From: Spirochaetota bacterium
Lineage (GTDB): Bacteria; Spirochaetota; Spirochaetia; Treponematales; UBA12059
Assembly: GCA_022709445.1 (NCBI GenBank)
Contig: JAKLIU010000011.1
Location: forward strand, 1 to 17,445
Reading direction: 5' to 3'
DNA length: 17,445 nt
Both the position numbers and the translations under genes were made by a program. The notes below the pieces were generated by a model that was not told the DNA's origin, made no database searches, and was given only the letters and a program-made list of their open reading frames with translations. Positions 7,380 through 13,718 of the stretch are shown here, piece after piece (position 1 is the stretch's first letter; each line of letters begins with the position of its first letter).

Positions 7380-8828
7380 TCAGGCGCCGGTGCTTCTGGC
7401 CAGGGCTTCGGCCGCCGCCAGGTTGACGGCGATCATCCGGTCCAGGAGGCTCTCGTCCAGGTCGAAGGCCGGGTGGTGGTTCGGGTGGGAGATGCCCCGT
7501 TCCGGCGCCTGGGTGTTCAGGAACCAGAAGCAGCCCGGGACCATGCGCAGGTAGTAGGCGAAGTCCTCACCGCCCATGCTGGGAACGGTCAGCAGCCTGA
7601 CCTGCCCGTCCCCGAGGACGGACCGGGCGGCAGCCATGGCCAGTTCCGTGGATGCGGGGTCGTTGACCACCGGGGGATAGCCGTCCAGCCATTCGTAGCG
7701 GTACTCGACGCCGCAGGCCAGGGCGGCTCCCTGGCAGGCCGCCAGGAGGCCTTCCTTGGCCAGTTCCCGCTCTGCGGGGGCCAGGGTCCGCGCCGTGCCC
7801 TTGAAGGAGGCCTCTCCGGGTATGATGTTGAAGGCCGTGCCCGACTCCACCTGGCAGACGCTCAGCACGAAGGGAACGCGCTGGTCCGGACGGCGGGCGC
7901 GGAAGGACTGCACGGCCAGTATGAACTGGGCCAGGGCGGGGATGGGATCCAGGGCCTGGTGCGGGGCCGAGCCGTGACCGCCGGAACCGACGAAGGACCC
8001 GGCGAAGCGGTCGCTGGCCGCCATCATGGCGCCGGGCATGAAACCAGCCTGGCCGGGCTGGAGCTCGCCGGACAGGTCCCCCACGTGGCCCCCCACGATG
8101 GCCCGGACCCCGTCCAGGCAGCCGGCTTCGATCATGGGAGGGGCGCCGAACGCACCTTCCTCGCCGGTCTGGAAGATGAGCCGGGCCCGCCAGCCGGTCG
8201 GCGGCCGCAATGCCAGCAGCTCGGCGATGGCCAGGAGGCAGGCTGCGTGGGCGTCGTGCCCGCAGGCATGCATGGAGCCGGGTATGGTGCTGGCGTATTC
8301 CGCGCCGGTTTCTTCCGTAATGGGGAGGGCATCCATGTCGGCGCGGATCGCCACCAGGGGGCCTTCCCTGCCGAAATCGCAGACCAGTCCGGGACCGCAG
8401 TCGCGCACGATCGCGCCGACCGCCGAGAGCGCGGACCGGACGTAGGCGACGGTCCGGGGCAGGTCCAGGCCCACTTCGGGAATGGCGTGCAGGGCCCTGC
8501 GGTGCGCGACGGCCCGGCCCGCGACCGAGCGCGCCAGCGACATCGCGGCGTTGCCGTCGACGGCCGGCCCCGATACGGACACGGGCAGGGCGGGACCGGG
8601 GCCGTCGGCCCTCTGTTCCGGGGAACGGTAGTCCGCCAGCACGGCCAGGGCGTCCTCCCCGAAACTCTCCGGCACCACGAGGGTATATCCGGACAGGTCC
8701 ACGTTGAACAGGGGATTCATGTCCTGCATGCCGCCGGAGAGCAGCTCCACGGGTATCCCCGAGGACTCCAGGACCGACCTGGCCACCATGGCGTCCTCGC
8801 GGGAACGGCACTCGAATACGGTCTTCAC
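7380..8828 (-). CDS. DUF2007-M20 amidohydrolase fusion (N-acyl-amino-acid / hippurate hydrolase type)
   Basis: A 482-residue protein made of two parts. Residues 1-68 (MKTVFECRSREDAMVARSVL to GEDALAVLADY) match DUF2007, a small ferredoxin-like putative signal-transducing domain. Residues about 95-478 are an M20D metallo-amidohydrolase that hydrolyses N-acylated amino acids or similar amides with two metal ions. Seen motifs are RRALHAIPEVG, RADMDALPITEETG, MHACGHDAH (C189, H191), TGEEG (E223, E224), GGH (H248), GGHGSAPH (284-290), SMGGEDFAYY (417-426) and NHHPAFDLDE near 450-459. All expected catalytic residues appear present. The GTG start overlaps the previous stop (GTGA, 8825-8828) and has AGGAGG five bases upstream, so it is translationally coupled. 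The fused N-terminal module is unusual for M20 enzymes. The true substrate cannot be read from sequence. Confidence 0.92.
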   Translation of the reverse strand: MKTVFECRSREDAMVARSVLESSGIPVELLSGGMQDMNPLFNVDLSGYTLVVPESFGEDALAVLADYRSPEQRADGPGPALPVSVSGPAVDGNAAMSLARSVAGRAVAHRRALHAIPEVGLDLPRTVAYVRSALSAVGAIVRDCGPGLVCDFGREGPLVAIRADMDALPITEETGAEYASTIPGSMHACGHDAHAACLLAIAELLALRPPTGWRARLIFQTGEEGAFGAPPMIEAGCLDGVRAIVGGHVGDLSGELQPGQAGFMPGAMMAASDRFAGSFVGSGGHGSAPHQALDPIPALAQFILAVQSFRARRPDQRVPFVLSVCQVESGTAFNIIPGEASFKGTARTLAPAERELAKEGLLAACQGAALACGVEYRYEWLDGYPPVVNDPASTELAMAAARSVLGDGQVRLLTVPSMGGEDFAYYLRMVPGCFWFLNTQAPERGISHPNHHPAFDLDESLLDRMIAVNLAAAEALARSTGA

Positions 8829-9208
8829 GCGAACCTCCTGACATTCCTGGCGTCGAAGGCAGCCAGCTTGCCCAGCACCAGCTCGCGCGCCGCGGGATCG
8901 ATGCCTTCCGATTCCCGCCTGAAGCGCTCCGTCACGGTCATCGAGTCGAAGGCCCCGTCGGGTACCAGGATGGGCGTCATCTTGCTGGTGCCGGTGCGCT
9001 CGCCCTCGTCCACCTTGTTGTGCAGGTAGCCCTCGTCCTCCATCCAGGTGAGCGAGCGCTGGTAGTCGAGCTTGTCATAGACCAGCTGGAAACCGGAAAT
9101 GCGGCCGCCTTCGCGGTCGTACCAGACGTACAGGTCGAAGTAGTCGTCGTGGAACAGGCGGCGGAAGCCGCCCTCGTGCTGGCGCAGGTTCGGGTATTCC
9201 TTGAGCAT
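8825..9208 (-). CDS. Conserved-looking hypothetical protein, 127 aa
   Basis: I do not recognise this protein. It is acidic and soluble, with no signal peptide or membrane segment. The N-terminal part has the feel of an alternating beta-strand fold: FRRLFHDDYFDLYVWYD, then GRISGFQLVYDKLDYQRSLTW. The middle (GYLHNKVDEGERTGTSKMTPIL) and the C-terminal helical part (ERFRRESEGIDPAARELVLGKL) carry no catalytic signature I know. ATG 9208 is chosen with GGAG five bases upstream. GTG 9214, overlapping the preceding stop as GTGA, is an equally possible start and would add two residues. Its own stop overlaps the start of the amidohydrolase by four bases. It therefore sits tightly between the HD protein and the amidohydrolase in one operon. 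Confidence 0.8.
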   Translation of the reverse strand: MLKEYPNLRQHEGGFRRLFHDDYFDLYVWYDREGGRISGFQLVYDKLDYQRSLTWMEDEGYLHNKVDEGERTGTSKMTPILVPDGAFDSMTVTERFRRESEGIDPAARELVLGKLAAFDARNVRRFA

Positions 9209-9210
9209 GC

Positions 9211-10242
9211 TCACTCCGTCCTCGAGGCGGCGCGCTTCCGGCCGTCCGGTCCCCGGTAGGGATTCTTCACGTTTTTCATCCAGGCGCGGTAGGCCGCGCA
9301 GGCCTCATAGTACCCGTCGGGGCCGCGGAAGGTCGAGAGCTCGTCGCATCGGTACAGCTCCAGCAGGGTGGGGAACAGGGGATTGCGGAGCGTATCCTCC
9401 ACCGCCGAGGGGGGAATGCGGGGCAGGGCCGACGGCAGCATGTGGTAGCGTACCAGGAAAGCTACCCCGTCCACCGTGGTCCTGGGGTAGCCAAGCCTGG
9501 AGAGGAAGGAGCGGGCCGTCCGCTCTCCCAGTTCCGAATGGCGGTCGAAGCGGTTGGCGCCCACCGCGACGGCGTCGGGCTTGCCCGCGTCGTGGAGGAG
9601 CAGGGCCAGGGAGAGTATGTGGTCGGGGTTTTTCCGGTGCGAGAAGGTCTCCAGGGTGTGCCGCCAGGCGTCGCCCTCCGGGTGGTAGTCCTTGGCGTGG
9701 GCCACTCCCGCCAGGGAGGCGATCTCAGGCCAGTAGGCATCCAGGAAGCCGCAGGACCTGAGGGTCTCCAGGCCCCTGTCCGGGGTCGCGCCGGTGAGCA
9801 CCAGGTCCAGGAGATCCCGCTGCCAGGCGGGGGGCAGGTCCCGGGGAAGAGGCCCCATGGGACCCGGCGCCGGCGCGTAGGGATATCGCGAGGCCAGCGC
9901 GGCCGTTTCGAAGATGACCAGCTCCGGAGGGGCGGGAAGCGGTTCGGGCCGTTTCAATAAGAGCGATGCGTACACCCCGCCGCGCGCGTCGAAGTACCTG
10001 GCGGCCGGGTCATGGAGGAGGCGCGTCTGTAGGTAGGCCGACCCGGCTTCCCCCTCCGAACAGCGGAAGCGCAGGCGGGGCTCCTCCGTGTCGTCGGTCG
10101 CGTCGGCGTAGGGCAGGCCGGGGAAGGACAGGCCGTCATGCCCGCGGGCCAGTTCCACCAAGCCGCCCGGGCTGTGCTGGAAGAGCAGCGGAGGGGCCGG
10201 GACGCGGAACCACGAGTCCAGCGCGCTGAAATAACCGAGCAC
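9211..10242 (-). CDS. HD-domain phosphohydrolase-like protein resembling the C-terminal half of CCA-adding enzymes
   Basis: A 343-residue soluble protein. Residues about 185-305 form an HD domain as found behind tRNA nucleotidyltransferases and poly(A) polymerases: H195 in AWRHTLE, H217-D218 in LLHDAGKP, H235 in FDRHSELGER, H267 in VRYHML, and CDELST near 299-304. HD domains bind metal and usually hydrolyse phosphoesters or nucleotides. The N-terminal 180 residues lack the nucleotidyltransferase GGxVRD and DxD motifs, though HDPAARYFDARGG (77-89) faintly recalls the finger segment after them. So it is probably not a working CCA-adding enzyme and its substrate is unknown. The GTG start at 10242 has GGAGG five bases upstream. 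The stop overlaps the next gene's possible GTG start. It is the second gene of the minus-strand operon. Confidence 0.86.
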   Translation of the reverse strand: MLGYFSALDSWFRVPAPPLLFQHSPGGLVELARGHDGLSFPGLPYADATDDTEEPRLRFRCSEGEAGSAYLQTRLLHDPAARYFDARGGVYASLLLKRPEPLPAPPELVIFETAALASRYPYAPAPGPMGPLPRDLPPAWQRDLLDLVLTGATPDRGLETLRSCGFLDAYWPEIASLAGVAHAKDYHPEGDAWRHTLETFSHRKNPDHILSLALLLHDAGKPDAVAVGANRFDRHSELGERTARSFLSRLGYPRTTVDGVAFLVRYHMLPSALPRIPPSAVEDTLRNPLFPTLLELYRCDELSTFRGPDGYYEACAAYRAWMKNVKNPYRGPDGRKRAASRTE

Positions 10243-10270
10243 TGAGGCCTCCAGGTCGTGTCATGGGCCG

Positions 10271-10292
10271 CCCCGGCGCGGAAGCGCCGGGG
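10271..10292 (-). other. Perfect GC hairpin between two operon genes
   Basis: CCCCGGCGC and GCGCCGGGG form a nine-base-pair perfect stem with a four-base loop, three bases after the stop of the five-cysteine protein gene and upstream of the HD-protein start. No T-run follows on the minus strand, so it is not a standard intrinsic terminator. It may stabilise RNA or modulate read-through. The structure is seen; the role is inferred. Confidence 0.6.
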
Positions 10293-10295
10293 AGT

Positions 10296-10670
10296 TCAGT
10301 CGTCCAGGCCGGATACGGGGGCGGATCCGCCCGGCGCGGCGCGCGAGCCGGAAGCCATGTAGAGCTCGTCGGCTGCGGGCAGGGTGACCCGCAGGTCCTT
10401 GATGAAGTCGTCGTCGCCCATGTCCTCGTAGCGGGGGCAGCTGGATATGCTGCGCCTGGCGACGGTGAAGTACTTGTAGAGCTTTTCCTCGCCGGATTTC
10501 TTGCGCCAGAGCCCGGCGTCGCAGCGGACGCGCAGGTAGTACTGGCCGCCGCCGGCCGGGCGGGGGACGAGTTTGCAGTGGAGGCAGTTGGCGCAGAAGA
10601 TCTTGCCGGCCGGCGCGTCCGCGTCGAGTTCGGTATCTTCCATGAACGCCGGTTCCCGGACGGACTCCAT
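10296..10670 (-). CDS. Small five-cysteine protein (CxxCxxC), unknown function
   Basis: A 124-residue protein with a likely metal site. The cysteines are C26, C29 and C32 in FCANCLHCKLV, C50 in RVRCDAGLW, and C78 in SCPRYEDMGDDDF, giving C-x2-C-x2-C-x17-C-x27-C. This could hold zinc or an iron-sulphur cluster; the sequence cannot say which. The middle is basic and aromatic (LWRKKSGEEKLYKYF). The C-terminal 30 residues are low-complexity. There is no signal peptide or membrane segment. ATG 10670 is chosen because AAAGGTGG lies eight bases upstream and because a probable promoter -10 box (10698-10703) directly abuts the more upstream ATG at 10697, leaving no room for a ribosome site there. It is the first gene of the minus-strand operon. 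I do not know its function. Confidence 0.82.
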   Translation of the reverse strand: MESVREPAFMEDTELDADAPAGKIFCANCLHCKLVPRPAGGGQYYLRVRCDAGLWRKKSGEEKLYKYFTVARRSISSCPRYEDMGDDDFIKDLRVTLPAADELYMASGSRAAPGGSAPVSGLDD

Positions 10671-10678
10671 CCTCGTTG

Positions 10679-10686
10679 CCACCTTT
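10679..10686 (-). promoter_or_regulatory. Shine-Dalgarno AAAGGTGG for the five-cysteine protein
   Basis: AAAGGTGG lies eight bases before ATG 10670 on the minus strand. It supports that start over ATG 10697, which has only AT-rich promoter-like sequence ahead of it. Confidence 0.5.
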
Positions 10687-10697
10687 CGACCGTTCAT

Positions 10698-10724
10698 AGT
10701 ATATAATCATCGCCGCGCGGTCAA
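10698..10724 (-). promoter_or_regulatory. Sigma70-like promoter for the six-gene minus-strand operon
   Basis: On the minus strand, TTGACC (10719-10724) and TATACT (10698-10703) are separated by 15 bases and lie just ahead of the five-cysteine gene. The AT-rich patch stands out in otherwise very G+C-rich DNA. The spacer is slightly short of the ideal 17. A transcript would start near 10690 and have a leader of about 20 bases. Confidence 0.55.
10702..10707 (+). promoter_or_regulatory. Consensus -10 box TATAAT, divergent promoter
   Basis: A perfect TATAAT faces the DUF554 gene 86 bases ahead of its start. The best -35 candidate is TTGCCA at 10676-10681, but the 20-base gap is long, so the -35 is uncertain. 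The box overlaps the -10 box of the opposite-strand promoter. Confidence 0.45.
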
Positions 10725-10792
10725 GGCGAACCTGGTTCCATGATCGGCGCGATCCATCGCCACCTGAACGCCGGAGCGCCAGCGGGACAACC

Positions 10793-11542
10793 ATGATAGC
10801 AACCGTAGTGAACGCACTCGCCATCGTGCTGGGCACGATCATCGGCCTCCTGGCCCGCAAGGGGTTCTCGGAGCGCTCCCGGGATTCCGTGTTCAACGCC
10901 ACCGGGGTGATTTCCATCGTCGTAGGCCTGTCCATGGCCCTGGAGACGGGGCACATCCTGGCCCTGGCCATGGCCTTGATAGCCGGAGGGCTCCTGGGTT
11001 CCGCCCTGGACGTGGAAGGGGCGGTGTACCGGCTGGGGGAATGGCTGCGCAGGCGTTTTTCCCGGTCCGGCACGGCGGCCGGCGAGGCCGGATCGACCGG
11101 GGACTCGCCCGGCGCCGGCGACACGGGAGGCGGCTTCGCCTACGGTTTCCTTAACGCTTCCGTGCTGTTCTGCGTGGGGGCCATGGCCCTGGTCGGTTCG
11201 TTCAAGGCCGGCACCGAGGGCGACTACGACCTCCTCCTGACCAAGAGCGTCATGGACGGTTTCATAGCCATCATGTTCGCCGGGGCCATGGGCGTCGGGG
11301 TGGGCTTCTCGGCCCTGTCGGTGCTGGTCTACCAGGGGGCGCTCACCCTGCTCTCCGTCTGGGTGAAGCCCTGGGTGAGCGACGACATGATCACCGAGCT
11401 GTCCGCGGTCGGCGGCGCGCTGGTGGTGATGATAGGGATCAACCTCCTGGGCCTCAAGAAGATCAGGACCGGGGATTTCCTGCCATCCCTGGCCGTCATC
11501 GTTGTATTGTCCCTCCTTTTCAAGTATATTCCGATCCTGTGA
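10793..11542 (+). CDS. DUF554 family integral membrane protein (YqgA/YdfK-like)
   Basis: A 249-residue polytopic inner-membrane protein. The N-terminal signature MIATVVNALAIVLGTIIGLL, then GVISIVVGLSMAL, ALAMALIAGGLLGSALDVE, GFLNASVLFCVGAMALVGSF and SVMDGFIAIMFAGAMGVGVGFSAL in order are typical of DUF554. About six to seven hydrophobic helices are visible, with a hydrophilic loop of about 35 residues (85-120, rich in G, A and S) between the third and the next helix. This family includes E. coli YqgA; its function is not established, and transport is a guess. ATG 10793 has only a weak ribosome site (GCGGGAC). The stop overlaps a GTG of the next frame by four bases, but the next gene probably starts at 11554. 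It is the first gene of the plus-strand block and is read from the divergent promoter node. Confidence 0.92.
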   Translation: MIATVVNALAIVLGTIIGLLARKGFSERSRDSVFNATGVISIVVGLSMALETGHILALAMALIAGGLLGSALDVEGAVYRLGEWLRRRFSRSGTAAGEAGSTGDSPGAGDTGGGFAYGFLNASVLFCVGAMALVGSFKAGTEGDYDLLLTKSVMDGFIAIMFAGAMGVGVGFSALSVLVYQGALTLLSVWVKPWVSDDMITELSAVGGALVVMIGINLLGLKKIRTGDFLPSLAVIVVLSLLFKYIPIL

Positions 11543-11553
11543 GGGCGGGCGCA

Positions 11554-12888
11554 ATGAAGCAAGGGCACGAGAAGCACAACGAGCGCAGGGCCCGCACGCG
11601 ATTCCACGACGAGACGGGCGCCTACTACCTCCTGGACAACGCGGCCATCATCATGCCCGCGGTATCGGACAGGCGGAACACCTTCCTGTTCAGGATGTCC
11701 GCCACGCTCGACCACCCGGTGGTCCTGTCCGCCCTGGTCGCCGCCCTCAAGCGCACCGCAACGCGCTTTCCCTATTTCATGGTGCGGCTCAAGCGGGGCT
11801 TCTTCTGGTACTTCCTGCTGCCCATGGACCGGGAGCCCGTCCCGGAGTACGACGACGGCCCGCCCAACCTGGGTTTCAGCCTCAAGCGCCGCAACGAATT
11901 CCTGTTCAGGGTGCGGGTATCGGGCCGCCGCATCGCCTGCGAGTTCACCCACATACTGAGCGACGGCACCGGCTGCTTCGTCTTCCTGAAGACCCTGCTC
12001 AGGCAGTATTTCCGCGAGCTGGGCGTGGAGAGCACTCCGGGGCCGGACGACCTTGACATAGACGCGGAGCCCGACCCGTCGGAGTACGAGGACGCCTACC
12101 ACCGCTTCTACAAGCCCGGGGTACCCACCCCCGGCCCGGTGCCCCAGGCCTTCCACCTCGACTCGCCGCTCATGCCGCCGGACCGCTACCGCGTCACCTG
12201 CGGGATCATGCCCGTCGAGGCCCTCCTGGCCCAGGCCAAGTCGCGCGGGGTCAGCCTCACCGAATTCCTGGTGGCGGTCTACCTGGACGCCCTGGTGGCC
12301 ATCAGGACCTCCCTGGCCCGGACCGGTCGCAAGCTCCGGCCCGTGGTCTGCATGGAGGTGCCGGTGAACATGCGCAAGTTCTACCCGACCAGGACCCTGC
12401 GCAACTTCAGCCTGTTCGCCCTGCCCTCGGTGGACACCCGCCTGGGCACCTGGACCTTCGACGAGCTGGTGGAGCACGTGCACCACCAGCTCAGGATCGA
12501 GGCGGGCGAGCGCCGCATGGCCACCCAGATAGCACGCAACGCCGGCGGGAGCCGGATGCTCGCGGTGCGCCTCATGCCCCTGGTCGTCAAGGATTTCTTC
12601 GCCCATCTCCTGTTCGAGCGCCTGGGCGAGGGCATGATGAGCGGGATGCTCTCGAACCTGGGGCCGGTGGTCATGCCCCCCGAGCTGGCGGGCAGGATCG
12701 AGCGCTTCGACTTCGTCGGGGCGCCCAGCAAGATCATCAAGACCGGCGCTTCCATGCTCACCTGGAACGGGAACGCCTACATCAGTTTTCACAGCATGGC
12801 CGTCTCCCGGGATGTGGAGCGGCTCTTCTTCTCCCGTCTGGCCTCGCTCGGCGTGCCCGTGCGGGTCGAATGCTCCATGGAGGCGTGA
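11554..12888 (+). CDS. Condensation-fold acyltransferase (alcohol acetyltransferase / PapA-like)
   Basis: A 444-residue soluble protein of the chloramphenicol-acetyltransferase/condensation superfamily, which moves acyl groups from CoA or carrier proteins to hydroxyl or amine acceptors. The catalytic motif is HILSDG (H133, D137, G138), the H-x3-DG core of HHxxxDG with T in place of the first His. Other family marks are LLDNAAIIMP and FLFRMSATLDHPV near the start, RFPYFMVRLKRGFFWY (about 70-86), EVPVNMRKFYPTRTLRNF (about 268-285, the usual N-R pocket segment), and LSNLGPV (about 366), the counterpart of the DFGWG-type loop. The donor and acceptor are unknown; wax-ester, lipid or volatile-ester formation is possible. 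ATG 11554 is chosen with GAGGG eight bases upstream. The following gene begins two bases after its stop, so the two are probably made together. Confidence 0.87.
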   Translation: MKQGHEKHNERRARTRFHDETGAYYLLDNAAIIMPAVSDRRNTFLFRMSATLDHPVVLSALVAALKRTATRFPYFMVRLKRGFFWYFLLPMDREPVPEYDDGPPNLGFSLKRRNEFLFRVRVSGRRIACEFTHILSDGTGCFVFLKTLLRQYFRELGVESTPGPDDLDIDAEPDPSEYEDAYHRFYKPGVPTPGPVPQAFHLDSPLMPPDRYRVTCGIMPVEALLAQAKSRGVSLTEFLVAVYLDALVAIRTSLARTGRKLRPVVCMEVPVNMRKFYPTRTLRNFSLFALPSVDTRLGTWTFDELVEHVHHQLRIEAGERRMATQIARNAGGSRMLAVRLMPLVVKDFFAHLLFERLGEGMMSGMLSNLGPVVMPPELAGRIERFDFVGAPSKIIKTGASMLTWNGNAYISFHSMAVSRDVERLFFSRLASLGVPVRVECSMEA

Positions 12889-12890
12889 AC

Positions 12891-13589
12891 ATGGCCATCT
12901 GTCAGAAATGCGGCGTCGAGATAGGCGAAGGCAAGGGCGTCTGCCCGCTCTGCGGCACGAGGATCGGAGAGGCTCCGGGGGAAGGCCCCCAGGGCATGTT
13001 CGACCGGGCGGCAAGCGCCCTTCCCGAATCGAGGGCCAAGCGCCTGGTGGCCGCCGAGACCGCCGGCGTGTCTTTCGCCATCGCGGCCGTGTCGGTGCTG
13101 ATCATCGACCTGGTGACCGACGGCCGGGTTTCCTGGTCCCTGTACCCCCTGGCCTCGCTCCTGACGGCCTGGTTCCTGATCAGCCCGCCCCTCCTGTGGC
13201 CCAGGAAGCCCGCCCTGTTCCTGGCCATCCAGGGCCTGTCCGTGTTCGCCTTCCTCTTCGGGCTGGACCTGATCGACGGCAGCCTGGGCTGGTCCTGGCG
13301 CCTGGGCGTCCCGATCGCTGCGGCCGCCGAGCTGATGGCCGCCGGGGCCGCCTACATGTCTTGGAGGTCCAAGCGCCGGGGCCTGAACGTGCTGGCATTT
13401 GCCCTGATCGCCGTGGCCGGTTTCTGCCTGGCCCTGGAAGGGTTCGTGGCCCTGTACCGGGGCGGCGTGTTCAGGCTGGCTTGGTCGTCGATCACGGCTT
13501 CCGCCGTGGTGCCGGTGGCGGGCTTCCTGCTGTACGTGCACTACCGCCTGACCAAGGACGCGACGCTCAAGAAGCTCTTTCACCTCTGA
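12891..13589 (+). CDS. Zinc-ribbon six-helix membrane protein (DUF6320-like)
   Basis: A 232-residue protein that starts with a small zinc ribbon, CxxC (C4, C7) and CPLC (C18, C21), followed by a short linker and about six transmembrane helices: roughly AGVSFAIAAVSVLIIDLV, SLYPLASLLTAWFLISPP, FLAIQGLSVFAFLFGLDLI, VPIAAAAELMAAGAAYMSW, VLAFALIAVAGFCLALEGF and SSITASAVVPVAGFLLYVHY. This layout fits DUF6320, which I recall being encoded beside condensation-fold acyltransferases in other bacteria; that recollection needs checking. ATG 12891 has GGAGG seven bases upstream. Function unknown. A membrane partner or anchor for the acyltransferase product is a reasonable inference from the two-base spacing. 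No terminator is evident after its stop. Confidence 0.86.
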   Translation: MAICQKCGVEIGEGKGVCPLCGTRIGEAPGEGPQGMFDRAASALPESRAKRLVAAETAGVSFAIAAVSVLIIDLVTDGRVSWSLYPLASLLTAWFLISPPLLWPRKPALFLAIQGLSVFAFLFGLDLIDGSLGWSWRLGVPIAAAAELMAAGAAYMSWRSKRRGLNVLAFALIAVAGFCLALEGFVALYRGGVFRLAWSSITASAVVPVAGFLLYVHYRLTKDATLKKLFHL

Positions 13590-13604
13590 CCCGGGCGGCT
13601 GATT

Positions 13605-13629
13605 GGGGCTTTCAATTCCCCGGGGCTTT
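13605..13629 (+). repeat. Direct repeat GGGGCTTT, 17-base period
   Basis: GGGGCTTT occurs at 13605-13612 and again at 13622-13629, around the probable promoter of the response-regulator gene. This could be a tandem protein-binding site, or chance in G-rich DNA. Confidence 0.4.
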
Positions 13630-13637
13630 GCTATACT
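13610..13637 (+). promoter_or_regulatory. Possible promoter of the response-regulator gene
   Basis: TATACT at 13632-13637 is a good -10 box, with a weak TTTCAA at 13610-13615 as -35 (16-base spacer). It lies 82 bases before the start at 13719, in the only sizeable gap (129 bases) of the plus-strand block, so the regulator may be transcribed separately from the upstream genes. Confidence 0.4.
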
Positions 13638-13718
13638 CCCGTGGCGGGCCGGCGGAAAACGCGTTCCCGCCCAAAATCCCGCGGGAACCGGGCGGATCCG
13701 CCGCCCCTGGAGGAAGCT

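Noticed and set aside
5151..9029. A 1292-codon open frame on the plus strand
   Set aside because: It runs antisense under several well-supported minus-strand genes, is rich in G, R, H, V and P, has no recognisable domain, and is explained by the G+C-rich third positions of the opposite strand.
10261..11124. A 287-codon minus-strand frame spanning the divergent promoter region
   Set aside because: It reads through the promoter patch, is out of frame with the five-cysteine protein and antisense to the DUF554 gene, and shows no motif.
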